The notes under the pieces are model-generated. The model was not told the DNA's origin. It did not search any database and saw only the letters and a list, made by a program, of their open reading frames with translations. Both the position numbers and the translations under genes were made by a program. From contig BSQZ01000015.1 of the NCBI GenBank assembly GCA_033239005.1, positions 4,707,001 through 4,771,000 on the forward strand: a stretch of DNA of 64,000 nucleotides, given 5' to 3'. This DNA comes from Lamellibrachia satsuma. Lineage: Eukaryota; Annelida; Polychaeta; Sabellida; Siboglinidae. Every line of letters begins with the position of its first letter. Position 1 is the first letter of the stretch. Shown here piece after piece: positions 10,115-21,599 of the stretch.

Positions 10115-10957
10115 TTGGAGGATGACATATCTAGCAAAGTACTCAAATTTGCAGATGACACAAAAGTATTCAGAAAGGTTACTAATGATACAGATAACCA
10201 AAGTTTACAAGATGATCTGGAAAAATTAGTTAAATGGTCAGAAAAATGGCAAATGTTATTCAATTTTGGGAAGTGTAAATGTATACACATAGGACATGGA
10301 AATATGGACGAGGAATATAAAATGGGGGATGCTGTACTAGGTAGAACCACACAAGAAAAGGATTTAGGAGTAACATTTAATGCTGACATGAAAGTTTCAG
10401 AACAATGTGGGATTGCTGCTTCGAAAGGAAATCAAATTCTAGGGCTAATTAGGAGAACTATCACGTATAAGGAGAAACATCTAATTGTACCCCTGTACAA
10501 AGCAATAGTTAGACCACATTTGGAATATTGTATTCAAGCAAGGAGGCCATATCGTAAAAAAGACATAGATAAGCTAGAAAGAATACAACGAAGAGCAACT
10601 AAGATGATTCCAGAATTAAGAGACCTTAGTTACGAAAGTCGCTTATTACAATGTGGTTTGACAACACTAGAGACCAGGAGACTAAGAGGAGACCAAATAG
10701 AAGTGTTTAAAATAGTGAACGGTTATGAGGATGTTGACAGGAATATGTTCTTCAAACTTAAAGAAGGCAGTAGAACCAGAGGACACAAAGCAGCATTAGT
10801 TAAGGAGCAGTGTAGGTTGGACATGAGAAAGTACTCTTTCTCACAGAGGGTGATAAATGAATGGAACAAACTGCCAAATGATTGTGTTAATGCTAGTAGT
10901 GTGAATATGTTTAAAAATAGAATTGACAGATATCTGATAAGGGCGGGCTACACATAG
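10115..10957 (+). CDS. CR1-like ORF2: reverse-transcriptase catalytic core and C-terminus
   Basis: Continues ORF2 after the TA-run frameshift. It begins at [18 protein letters not shown] with the F-A-D-D box, then FGKCKCIHIG, KDLGVTF, IVRPHLEYCIQA, KKDIDKLERIQRRATKM, and ends with a [16 protein letters not shown] tail and IDRYL before the stop. All are standard CR1-clade blocks. 280 codons, no internal stop. Confidence 0.85.
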   Translation: MEDDISSKVLKFADDTKVFRKVTNDTDNQSLQDDLEKLVKWSEKWQMLFNFGKCKCIHIGHGNMDEEYKMGDAVLGRTTQEKDLGVTFNADMKVSEQCGIAASKGNQILGLIRRTITYKEKHLIVPLYKAIVRPHLEYCIQARRPYRKKDIDKLERIQRRATKMIPELRDLSYESRLLQCGLTTLETRRLRGDQIEVFKIVNGYEDVDRNMFFKLKEGSRTRGHKAALVKEQCRLDMRKYSFSQRVINEWNKLPNDCVNASSVNMFKNRIDRYLIRAGYT

Positions 10958-11067
10958 ATGAGAAAATTGTTGGACTCTCGATAAGCCAATGGCTTCCTTG
11001 TCCACTTGCCATCAGGAACTTGTTGTTCGAGATGGCAATCTTGTTAAATCTTATTAATTCTTGTTAA

Positions 11068-12308
11068 ATAAATTCAAAAACGATACACGGAAAACATGGA
11101 AAGCAATGCAGGAAATCTTATCTAAAACCCAAAAGAAAAGAAAAAAATTCTTTTAGAGAATGTGAAACAGTTATAACTGATAAAATGGAAATAGCAAATT
11201 ATTTCAACACATTTTCACAAATTTAGGCCCATCTTTAGCATGCGAAATTAGAAATGATAGTGATAAAAATTGTAATTATTACTTGAAAAGGAACTCAACT
11301 ATCACGTTCAAATTTACGGAAATTGATGAAGGTTTCCCCTGAAAACTAGTAGCGGAGTTCACAAAATATCCTTTAAGCAGTTAAAATATATAAAATTAGC
11401 TTTGATCAAACCAATCACTCTAATAACAAAATAAACATTAAATGCAGGAATTTTTCTAGACAAATAAAACATTGCTAAAGTAATTCCTATTTTTCAAAAG
11501 TGGAGAAGAATAACTTTTTACTAATTATATACCTATATAACTTCTGCCCGTAATTTCCAAAATGATTGAAAAGGTTATCCATAATCAACTTTATGCACAC
11601 TTCAAACAACATAATATTTTGTATCATAGTCAATATGGCTTTAGAACAGAACATTCAACTGAACTGGCTGCTTTGGAACTCGTAGACGGAACAATAACCG
11701 CTTTATATAATAATGATTATATATATATATATTCCTTGATTTACCAAAAACCTTTGACACTACAGATAACCAAATATTGTTGAACAAATTAAGCCATCAT
11801 GGCAGAAAAAGACAACTTTAAAACTATTCGAAAGTTATCTAACAAATCGAATAATTTGTTGAATTCAATGGTGTCTTATCGAACATATTACACATTTCCA
11901 CTGGTGTACTGCAAGGTTAAATTCTCTCAGCACTCTTCTATTTTTAATTTACATAAATGACATTCCACAAGCAACTACACAATTTAATTGTATTATGTAT
12001 GCTGATGACACCACACTCTTCAGTACCTTTCAATCATTTAAGACTTCCACTAAGGAAGTGAAAGTAGATCTCCTAATAAATAATGAATTAGCCAAAATAA
12101 GTGAATGGTTAAAAATAAATAAGCTATCTCTTAATGTAAACAAATCTAAATACATACTATATAAAATGATCAACAAAGCATTAAATATCCATGTGCTTAA
12201 AATATATGCCACAGTTATTGAAAATGTAAACGAATTACATTTGTTTGGTATCATTGGCAGTGGTGGAAACAGCAGAACAGAACTTTCTAGCTTACATCTT
12301 TGTAATTA
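11068..12308 (+). pseudogene. Decayed LINE: reverse-transcriptase half of the outer element
   Basis: Resumes the LINE left at 7845. Pieces in changing frames read IITDKMEIANYF-like linker, MIEKVIHNQLYAHFKQHN (11562), SQYGFRTEHSTELAALEL, an L-S-K-A-F-D-T remnant, TGVLQG, then IMYADDTTLF (Y-A-D-D core, 11995) and LSLNVNKSKYI. A TA run inside the coding region at about 11715-11730 disrupts it. Order and orientation agree with the left half, so the two were contiguous before the CR1-like LINE inserted. Confidence 0.65.
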
Positions 12309-12309
12309 A

Positions 12310-12640
12310 ATGTGTACAACCTGGAGTAGAACATCGTAGAACATAGGTCTACTACTATCTTCTCGAACATCCCGACGTCGCCCGATGTTGTTACATATCG
12401 CCTACGGTCGCCCGTACGCGATGAGATGTGTTGCGATACGAGCATAGCACTCCCGATGCGGTGCGGTTTGACCCGATACGGCGCGACAGAACGCGATAAG
12501 GTGCGATATAGTAAAACATCGGAGTCAATTGCTACATCACGTAGAACCAGTATCAGTCCCAATTCTCTACGACGAAATTGTTCAAAAAAGCCTCATGCTG
12601 ACTCCAATCAAATTCTCTATAGATAGCTGTCTCTTATTGT
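12310..12640. other. CpG-rich spacer with degenerate cgata-type motifs
   Basis: Between about 12370 and 12520 the sequence repeats loose variants of cgatacggtgcg/gcgata, noticeably richer in CG than the AT-rich neighbours. It may be a diverged tandem repeat. No gene is supported. Confidence 0.3.
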
Positions 12641-12827
12641 CGTGTGCAGTTTCCAGGTTCTAATCCCATATGTTCATTTAGGGAGTCTATGAATGAAAAG
12701 TTAAAGTTGACCTGCCAAGGCTTGTTCTTCCTGGCTGTTGTGACACGCGGGTCGTCTGAACACATTTTCTTTTGTGTTTCTTCAGAACAGGAAGTACTTT
12801 CTGTGTAGCAGCTTTGTTTACATAAAT

Positions 12828-13261
12828 ATATCTTTCGTATATTTCTGTTATGGTTTCATCTATTTTGTCTAAAGTCTGTTCTGATCTTCAAACGTGTCTC
12901 GCTTCTGCACATCACTGTCTTTGCAGTAACAATGCAGTGATCAGAGCCTACGCTTGTAATCAAATCATCCTTTGTGCACTGTCGAACCCACATTAATTCT
13001 ACAGACGATCGTTATCTAACAAGACCGTCGATCGAAGCATTCCCGTCAAGACAATGGAAACTGTATGTGTACAATGATCCCGTGACAGTTGTGGTCCCTG
13101 GTGACAGTGTCCGGTGGTAATGACGTGGCCCCTGCACTAGTTTCAGAACACGGGTCAAGGAGAGATGATTTGTCGCGGACCACTTAGTATTGTTATCAGT
13201 TGCCATCTGTCTTTTCGGCTGTTACTCCCAATCCAGTGTGGGGTCAACTAGTGGGATTCCC
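12828..13261. repeat. Duplicated segment of about 0.45 kb, copy 1
   Basis: Closely matches 14918-15371 in direct orientation: both contain tttcgtatatttctgtta/t, aacaatgcagtgatcagagc, cagacgatcgttatctaac and ccaatccagtgtggggtc in the same order, with scattered substitutions and small indels. Both copies stop at gggattcc. On the minus strand a short stretch reads GSDHCIVTAKT, which could be the SDH end of a LINE endonuclease, so the unit may derive from a retroelement. Confidence 0.7.
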
Positions 13262-13735
13262 TCCTCCAACATGGTCTTGGACCCTCCTCACCAATATGTT
13301 CCTGGATTCTCCTCCCTCAATATGTTCTTGGATCCTCCTCCTCATCCAACGTGATTTTGGATCCTCCTCCCCAATGTGTTCTTGGATCCTCGTCCTCCAA
13401 TGTATATTCTTGGATCCTCCTCCTCCAACATCGTCTTGGATCCTCCTCCCCAATATGTTCTTGGATTCTCCACCCGCAATATGTTCTTGGATCCTCCTTC
13501 TCCAACATTGTATTGGATCCTCCTTCCCAATGTGTTATTGGATCCTCGTCCTCCAATATGTTCTTGGGTCGTCATCGTTGTCCGATATGTTTTTGGATCT
13601 TCGTCGTCTTCAAATATGTGCTTGGATCCTTTTCTTCCTCCAACATGTTCTTGGATCCTCTTCATCCAACATGTTCTTAGATTCTCCTCCTCTTCCAATG
13701 TGTTCTTGGATTCTCCTCCTCCAATATGTTATGCT
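13262..13735. repeat. Minisatellite with unit of roughly 24-27 bp
   Basis: Imperfect tandem units of the form tcctcctccaatatgttc-ttgga. Long frames are open on both strands only because the unit is near a multiple of three and lacks stops; they are not genes. The array starts directly at the right edge of duplicated segment copy 1. Confidence 0.85.
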
Positions 13736-14912
13736 CGCTGTATCCTCGTATACCACCATTTCTTCTCCATATCTCTCTATGCTGTATAATATCATCTAAA
13801 TCTTAGTCTTCATCATCATATGTTCCCTTTAACTTGTCTGTTCAATACCACCTTCGCAGCGCTCTCTTCTTCATTGCACATAACATATCCACGCGATCGC
13901 AACTTTGCCTCACACACTTTCTTCACTGATCACAACGGTTAGCTTTCTTCTCGTCTCCCACGCCGTAGTTTATATGCCAGAGATACACCTAAAACCACAT
14001 CAACATGTGGCCAGGTCTCAAAATCAATTAATGGTGTAATCACAGTATGGTGCATTTTAACATTCGGCTTCACTGGTTATCTCCTATCAGGCATTGTCTT
14101 GTGTGGTATCAGTGCAGCACGTAAAATGCAACACAACGAGTTCTATACGGCTGCTCTCGGTGCTGTTGGTATCATTGCTGACGCCGATGTGGCCACTGCT
14201 ACATGGACGTATGCGCGCACGCAGACACGCACGCATGCATGTGCGCACGTTTGCACATACGCACGTATACACATGTGCACGTTTGCACGTGTGTAGGTTA
14301 GGGTAGTGCAAGGAACCCCCGTTGGATAAGACGCCCCCTCGTATTTCCAATATTATATGCGCTTGCTGTTTTGTCTCTGGTGGATGCGTGCAATGCTGCT
14401 GTCTAAAGCCTATTTGTAATGTTGTGCTGACACAAACAAATCACGCTTAACATCGTGCAACTGTTTTTATATTCATCACTAGTGCATAGAGTTTCATTTA
14501 TTATTACAAAATATAGGCGCTAGTTAGTATTAACGCAGGAATCAAGATATGTCTACATCATACTTACTGGGAGCAGGACACTCCTTACAGTGCGGGATAA
14601 CACGCCCCCGGGTCAAGCATGATTTTGTCAATGTATAGTCGTGATTAGGTACTGGAAAATGTTTTTACTTTTATAAAAGCTACGTGTTTTCAAATATACG
14701 ATGTATCATTTCTTATAGGTTGTACGTGACAATTGGGAGTACACTGTATTAGTTAACTAAACGTGCATATTACGCTAAACGCCTTATCATCGGTTGTAAA
14801 TTTGCCGCACCAAAGAAACTGCATCCATTAACTTCTTATTGTTTCCCAATCAACTGGGAAGATGAAAGCGAAGGTCACTGGCGGCTAGACGAGGGACATA
14901 GAATAGAACAGA
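13736..14912. other. Spacer between the duplicated segments
   Basis: Contains a short cgca/gcac-rich run (about 14205-14295) and otherwise unremarkable AT-rich sequence. Nothing gene-like is supported. Confidence 0.4.
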
Positions 14913-14917
14913 AATAC

Positions 14918-15371
14918 GTATTTCGTATATTTCTGTTTCTGTTTCATCTATTTTGTCTAGAGTCTGTTCTGATCTTCACACGTGTATCGTTTCTATACAT
15001 CACTGTCTTTGCAGTAACAATGCAGTGATCAGAGCCTACGCTTGTGCGATGTACCGCCGGCAATGTATGTAATCGATCATACTTTGTGTATGGCGAACCT
15101 ACATTAATTCTACAGACGATCGTTATCTAACAAGACCGTCGACGCCTTTCCCGTCGAGATAATGGAAACTGCATGTGTATAATGATCCCGTGACAGTTGT
15201 GGTCCCTGGTGACAGTGTCCGGTGGTAATGATGTGGCCCCTGCACTAGTTTCAGAACACGGGTCAAGGAGAGATGATTTGTCGCGATGGACCACTTAGCA
15301 TTGTTATCAGTCACCATCTGTCTTTTCGGCTGTTTACTCCCAATCCAGTGTGGGGTCAACTGATGGGATTC
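14918..15371. repeat. Duplicated segment of about 0.45 kb, copy 2
   Basis: Second copy of the 12828-13261 segment, about 2.1 kb downstream in the same orientation. The right edge (gggattcc) is followed within about 15 bases by the TIR of the small DNA element at 15388. Confidence 0.7.
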
Positions 15372-15387
15372 CATCCACGCGCATGAA

Positions 15388-16142
15388 CCGTGACGGAATC
15401 ACATCAACATCAGTTCCTTTCCCACTCATATTTTCGAACTGTCTCTTTAGAAGTAAACACTTATGTTTTGATCTTATAATATTCACAAAGAAATAACAAC
15501 CACCATTAATAGCAATTTACGCCAAGTCGTGCTCCCGCGATCAAATCGTGTAGTCGAAACTATCGAGCTTGTTGAAGACTACTACCTGAATGATTCCATT
15601 TCCTGATGCCTGTAATCCTCCGACAAGCCGCATAATGTGTTTGTTTCCCAATATCACAGCAACATTATATTCCTATTAGAAAGTCTTCAGAGGAAGGTTC
15701 CAGAAATTCCACTGTATTCATGGAGCGAATTCCTACCTAATACGTCGAAATCCGGCGGTCGTGGCATTACGAAAACGTCTAGAGATGATCCAAGTATCAT
15801 ATGCTGGGTGTGTCAGGGCAACTGGTATGGCGACGATGCCGAAGAATTGATCCAGTGTCCTGTTTGTAAACATTGGTTTCACACGACCTAAGCCTTGGTA
15901 TATGACCCGGTCACGTGTGATTTTTTATGCGATCAATGCGCTGATTAGAACAATATAAGTTCACCTGGTGGAATTTTTGAATATTGGATTGTTCTACTTA
16001 TCTTTTGAGTGTTACAGCTTGTTATATTGTTAATTGTTGCTCTATTCTGAAAAAAATATATATCTGAATGAAAACTAGTTCATTCCAATTTAAGAGGAAA
16101 AATAGAGTGATTCCGTCACACTAATTTGTGATTCCGTCACGG
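15388..16142. mobile_element. Small DNA transposon with perfect 16-bp terminal inverted repeats
   Basis: Starts with ccgtgacggaatcaca (15388-15403) and ends with its exact reverse complement (16127-16142); a second near-copy of the inner TIR (gtgattccgtcac) lies at about 16107-16119. Length about 755 bp. Inside is a short frame with a PHD-like zinc motif (next entry). I see no clear target-site duplication: the flanks are gcatgaa on the left and cctaggtg on the right. It is too short for a complete transposase, so it looks like an internally deleted derivative. Confidence 0.65.
15637..15945 (+). pseudogene. PHD-finger-like C-terminus of a transposase (remnant)
   Basis: The frame ends ...IICWVCQGNWYGDDAEELIQ then CPVCKHWFHTT and a TAA at 15889-15891. 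In the same frame after that stop the sequence reads ALVYDPVTCDF-LCDQCAD before a second stop. The order C-x2-C, C-x2-C, H, C-x2-C is a PHD-type zinc finger in which the TAA sits where a cysteine is expected. Similar zinc fingers end the DDE transposases of some pogo/Tigger-like and related families. It lies wholly inside the 16-bp-TIR element, so a transposon origin is likely. The start at 15637 is not reliable. Confidence 0.5.
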
Positions 16143-16640
16143 CCTAGGTGTGGCTTATAATAGTAGAAATTATATTCGACTGGAATTGCGAATACATATA
16201 CCTTTATAAATGCACCTATCAGAATATGCAAGTGTATATTATGTTTATCAATATCAAGTTAATTACTTCTCAATTTGGCAATTTTGTCTCGTAAAATCTG
16301 TTGAAATGGTGATTCAATCACGCTGGAATAGTCAAACTGCGTAAATCGGAATTTTCTGCTGTTCGGATTTTGATATTACTTTAGTTTGGAATGTTGCGAG
16401 TCTCTTAAACGTATTAGTAAAACTGGCTGATCCCGCCAGATACCATCAGCCGGGATCAGCACGTGACGGGAAAAGTGGTCCGGCCATGGCCTGTGCGGCA
16501 GAAGTGGTTCCTACGCCCTTGAAGGGGTATACATGTCAATGGATACAGGGGAAATGAAGTTCCTTGCATCTGACGTTGTGGCAGGTTTAGTGTGATGTCC
16601 TTCTGTTGATGGATGGCAATACCATCATTGACTTGAACGG
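16143..16640. other. AT-rich spacer, nothing recognised
   Basis: No sustained frame, tandem repeat or element end was found. Confidence 0.35.
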
Positions 16641-16649
16641 CAACATTGT

Positions 16650-19320
16650 TGTAATGGTGCTACAACTTACCCCTTTTAGACTGGGAGCCCAGAGGTTTTA
16701 TTTATGTAAACGACGTCAAAAGGTTTGACCCCATGGACTGAAGGGACCACCCCCCCGACATCCCCAAATTGCGTTGCTGCCGGGTCTGGGCTGGGGGTGG
16801 CCCCTGAAATCACCCGTCAAATGAGGCAAAAAAAGTACATTTATTTATGGGAATGGCGCCAAGGCTAAAACCCGTGTCAAATGTTCCCATGCGGTTCCCT
16901 GACTATGGAATGACTAATGCCAGCAATTTTAGGTGGGGGGGGGTTCCCCCTGCCAGCAACCCCCAAAGGGTAAGAACAGGGTCACTTATTTGTGGGAATT
17001 GCGCCAAGGCTAAACTCTTTTAGCACGTCTTTCCTTGGGGTTCCCTGCGTACGGAATTACCAATGTCAGCAATGTTAGGTGGGGGATTACCCCTGCCAGC
17101 AACCCCAAAGAGTGAGACAAGGTTCACTTATTTAATGGAATGATGCGAAGGATAAAAAAGGTGCCAATTGTTCCTGTTCCGTGAGTGTGGAATGACCAAT
17201 GTCAGCAATTTTAAGCGGAGCCTTTCCCTGCCAGCAATCCCCAAAGGGTGAGAAAAGGGGGCATTTATTTATGGGAATGACGCCAAGGTAAAAACAATGT
17301 AAAATATTCCGTTAGGGTCCCCTGAGTAGGATAGGACCAGTGCCCGCAATTTTAGGTGGGGGCTTTCCCCCTGCCAACAACCCCAAAGGGTTATAAAAGG
17401 GGCATTTATTTAATGGAATGACGCGATGGATAAAACAGTGATTTGGTGGCGGCATCCTAGTACATGAAACCGTGCTGCAAGTCAACATGTGCAGTCATGG
17501 CCAGGGATAGTTTGGTGAAGATGTGTTCCAGTCGTGGTGAACAAATCCCATTGGTACTCGACAAGTACCCCTCACCATTGATCAGATTCGGAACGAAAGC
17601 TGCGTCGTTCAGGATATCATCACACATTTATCATCACTGGCCTTGACCAGACCCAGCGGTAGAGTGGGACGCAGCTCCTAAAACATGACGCATTCAGGGA
17701 AGAGTTGACCCATTTCCTCATGGAGGAATGAAATGAGCCGCACTACTGGCCAATCATAGGACAGCATACGTATCACATGGTAGTAAATGCGATGAAGACC
17801 AACTGCTGCAAATAGAAGTACCCAATGACCTTGAAGGTCGACTCGAGGAAGCCGACACCCTCACCCGACACCCCAATTGCGTTCTATGCAAATAGCGTTT
17901 CCTCCGGAAAAGTTCTAGTGAGGTCTACCCATTCTTCTTAGACTTGTCGACGTTCCAGCTGTCACCTCCTTGTGTCTGCTTGTTGTACGATTTCAAAACC
18001 TCTGACATCAACGAGGCAAGGTACACGGCCTTGATGCACATGAGTGGTGGTAATGAGAAAGAGTCCCTGGTCAGAATAACGAAGATTAACTGTACCTCTC
18101 TTCCCCATGCGCCAAGTTTCTTGTCAATCACATAAAAACGGCCCACTTTGTGCAAAGATCTGGAAGACGGTCGACCAGACTGATCCGACTGGTGAGGCGA
18201 GTACCACCTACTACGGATGGAATGAGACTGAAAACTGCTTGGAACATGACTAGTGCACTGCTTGAGTCACTAGCAGCCACTGCTACGGACGATGGGGACA
18301 GCGTGGGAGCGACGTCAGCAGATGATGAGTCAGGCAATGCATGGAGCGAGGACAGTGATGACATCCAAAGCATTCATTAGAACAATAAGTGTAATAACAA
18401 TACTATTTTCCTTATGAATATATAATTGGACAATGAACAACGACTATACACATTGTCGAATTCCTTTTTTTAGTTATACAGAAACCAAGTGCTTCATTGG
18501 AAAGGCTTTTAGCAAGATCACTTTGTACTGTGCTGTAGTATAGTAGTGTCGGCGCTGTGCTGTTCGACTTCATGGATTTGTGCGTTAGTTATGACTTGGT
18601 AGTATTAAAATATTTGTCAAAACCAAACAACGTTGTGTTTCTGTAAAGACTCTTCTCATCGAGATCATAATTGATAGATCAAATGATGTACACACGATGA
18701 TTACAATGGAAGTAATAACCATTGGGACTGGGGGGTTTACGTTGCTGGTGGGGACAAAGCCTATATAAACTTCCTGGCATTGGTCATTCCGTACTCAGGG
18801 AACCCAAATGGAAGATGTGACACTGTTATTTATTTACCCTTGGGGCCATTCCTTTAATAAATATCCCTTTCTCACCCTTTGGGGTATGCTTGCGGGGAAG
18901 ACCCTTTCTAAAATTGTTGGCTTTGGTCATTCCGTATTCGGGGAACCTCAAGGGAAGATTTGACACTGTTTTTAGCATTTGCGTCATTTCCATATATAAA
19001 TGTCCACATTTTCTCATCCTTTGGGGTTGCTGGCAGGGGGAGGCCCCAACTAAAATTTCTGGCATTGGTCATTCCATGCTCAAGGAAGCCCAATGGAACA
19101 TTTGGCACTGTTTTTCGCCTTGGCGTCATTCCCATAAATAAACGTAATTGTTGGCCCCCTTCGATGGGTGATTTCGGGGACAACCCACCACCTCCGACCC
19201 GGCAGCAACGCATTTTTGAGATGTCGGGGGATGGTCCCTCCAGTCCATCATACCTCTTGGCGTAGTTTACACAACTAAAAGCTTTGGGCCCCCTGTCTAT
19301 CTTACTCTGTTACAACGTAC
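16650..19320. mobile_element. Foldback-like element with long inverted ends built of tandem repeats
   Basis: The left arm (about 16650-17440) and the right arm (about 18720-19320) are inverted copies. Left gtaaacgacgtcaaaaggt (16706) mirrors the complement of acctcttggcgtagtttac (19252-19270), followed in both by cgacat and gcgttgctgccgggtc. Within the left arm an approximately 145-bp unit (cttatttatgggaatg, ccaatg-cagcaattttagg, cctgccagcaa-ccccaaagg) is repeated about five times; the right arm carries about three inverted units. Outer edges are approximate because homology fades. This architecture matches Foldback-type DNA elements. Confidence 0.65.
17441..18400. pseudogene. Internal region of the Foldback-like element with decayed coding sequence
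   Basis: Pieces in different plus-strand frames look protein-like: FKTSDINEARYTALMHMSGG (about 17990), then a P-T/Y-Y-G-W-N-E-T-E-N block (about 18205-18235), then an acidic SADDESGNAWSEDSDD end (about 18315-18365). They suggest the C-terminal part of a transposon-borne protein broken by stops and frameshifts. I do not recognise the family with certainty. Short frames 17464-17646 and 18150-18380 are parts of this remnant, not separate genes. Confidence 0.35.
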
Positions 19321-20876
19321 GCCAAAGGCACACACTACACATTTCTCATCATATCACAAACAACAGCCGCCTATTCTCTTTAGGCACAACGGTCCTCTCT
19401 CAAGGTTTTTTAAATGCAGGCAGTTCAAAGTGCTACACACCTTTCCCTTGACACAATATGAAATCCTTAGACAATAGAACAATTTAGTTTGACCCCACAA
19501 AAATATAAAATATGGCACCCTTCTGCAACTACTGCAAATTATTGGATGACATGACATATATATATGATATACCACCAGGGTATGATAGCGACGCCTGATG
19601 AATAACGTTGGATCACAACGCTTGCTGCTAGGCCCATTGTTACAAACTCTCCTTGTTACTTCTAGCCCCAGTCTCCCATACGTACATTTCTGTACGTAGG
19701 CAAGCATACCAGTTTATGTTTATATTTGCTTACGTACTCATATGTGCCTTGCACGCATCGAAGCATCTGCACACACACGCGCATTTCCGGTTGCATGAGT
19801 CTCCACGCGCAACTGAAAACAGCCACATGTGTGCCTGTGTCCGAGACGGAGAGTCCAACCCAGCTGGCTGCAACCTACGCCATGTGTCCAGAGGGATTCC
19901 TATCTAACATCGGCAACCACCCTTGAGAGGGATTCAACAGCCTGCATAATTCGACAGCATCCACGAGTGACGCGCTGCAGCTAATACAGTGTAGCCAGTG
20001 GAAAGTGCAGATAGCGGCTTGCCGCATACTATTGAGTTCGAGTAGTTGGCCAAATATCAACGTGTCCATGGGGGACGTTTAAGTACACCGTCAGGACGTT
20101 AAGAATATGGCCGGCACGTGTTATGGTCAGCACAAATGACTGTGACTCCCTTTTGGCGTGGTTTTACGGGCGGCGATAACGACTTGGTCGGACAATACTT
20201 ATTAAGAAAGGTGCAATGATTGTAGACAGAAACTTATCAGTAGCACAAACGAGTTTACCTAATGTGCCATGTTTGTAAATTATTTGTTTCGCCACCGTGG
20301 GCATCCACTCTACAACGTGTGCTTAGCCAGTGCATTTCTTCTGCGATCGATTTTCGATGGACGTTAGGATAGTTATGGACTTGCATCTTAAAGATGTCCA
20401 TGGATCAGTTCTTCCGCTTGTGCCATTGTAGTCGAGATATATCACCATTCAACAGGTAAATCAAATAGATAAGACCTCGGCGGCTGGAGAACTACAAAGA
20501 CATCGCGAGACACACCACTCAAGTGATCGCACTGACACACGTACATATCTTGTTGTAGAAAAAGCCTAATAATCACAGTGTTGTAGTCAACTTAACAACT
20601 CAATGGTTTCTTGTGCCGCTTGTCTAGCCCAAACCACAAACATCTGATCGGCAAACTGTCTTCCGGTACTTATGACTTAAGGCTCACCACTAACCCGCTA
20701 TCGATCATACCTTGTGCAAGGTATAATCTCTCTTTGTGTATTAACCTTTATGTGAAAATGACTCTTGGGACTCGAGACAGACATGTATCCTTTTAGTGCT
20801 TACAGCCATTACTACCAGATCGCACCTGAGCGCTAAGGGTGAACATAGCAGCGTGGTCAATACACACTCATGCAGT
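19321..20876. other. Spacer, nothing recognised
   Basis: Short overlapping frames exist but none has motifs, splice structure or repeat identity that can be supported. Confidence 0.35.
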
Positions 20877-21407
20877 CACCGACCGACCGACCGACCGACC
20901 GACCGACCGACCGACCGACCGACCGACCGACCGACCGACCGACCGACCGACCGACCGACCGACCGACCGACCGACCGACCGACCGACCGACCGACCGACC
21001 GACCGACCGACCGACCGACCGACCGACCGACCGACCGACCGACCGACCGACCGACCGACCGACCGACCGACCGACCGACCGACCGACCGACCGACCGACC
21101 GACCGACCGACCGACCGACCGACCGACCGACCGACCGACCGACCGACCGACCGACCGACCGACCGACCGACCGACCGACCGACCGACCGACCGACCGACC
21201 GACCGACCGACCGACCGACCGACCGACCGACCGACCGACCGACCGACCGACCGACCGACCGACCGACCGACCGACCGACCGACCGACCGACCGACCGACC
21301 GACCGACCGACCGACCGACCGACCGACCGACCGACCGACCGACCGACCGACCGACCGACCGACCGACCGACCGACCGACCGACCGACCGACCGACCGACC
21401 GACCGAC
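20877..21407. repeat. (GACC)n microsatellite, about 530 bp
   Basis: An essentially perfect tetranucleotide array of about 132 copies. All frames translate to T-D-R-P or S-V-G-R repeats on one strand or the other. These are artefacts of the repeat. Confidence 0.98.
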
Positions 21408-21446
21408 GCACGCACGCGACGCGCACATACGCACGCACGCACGCGC

Positions 21447-21449
21447 ACA

Positions 21450-21539
<90 letters not shown>

Positions 21540-21550
21540 CGCACACACAC

Positions 21551-21592
<42 letters not shown>
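21447..21592. repeat. (CA)n microsatellite
   Basis: A CA dinucleotide array joined to the (GACC)n array by a short cgca-rich stretch, interrupted once by cagcgcaca. Confidence 0.97.
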
Positions 21593-21594
<2 letters not shown>

Positions 21595-21599
21595 AATCT

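Larger units (their letters stand above)
7850..11066 (+). mobile_element. CR1-like LINE, 5'-truncated, inserted inside an older LINE
   Basis: An element of about 3.2 kb with the end of ORF1 (an SGNH-esterase type block), a nearly complete ORF2 (endonuclease plus reverse transcriptase) and a 3' tail with repeats of a tcttgttaaa-like unit. The same 3' tail ends the copies at 28785-29015, 29520-29625, 54072 (minus) and 59925. Both flanks are parts of one decayed LINE of a different family. ORF2 is broken once, at a short TA run near 10098. Confidence 0.8.
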
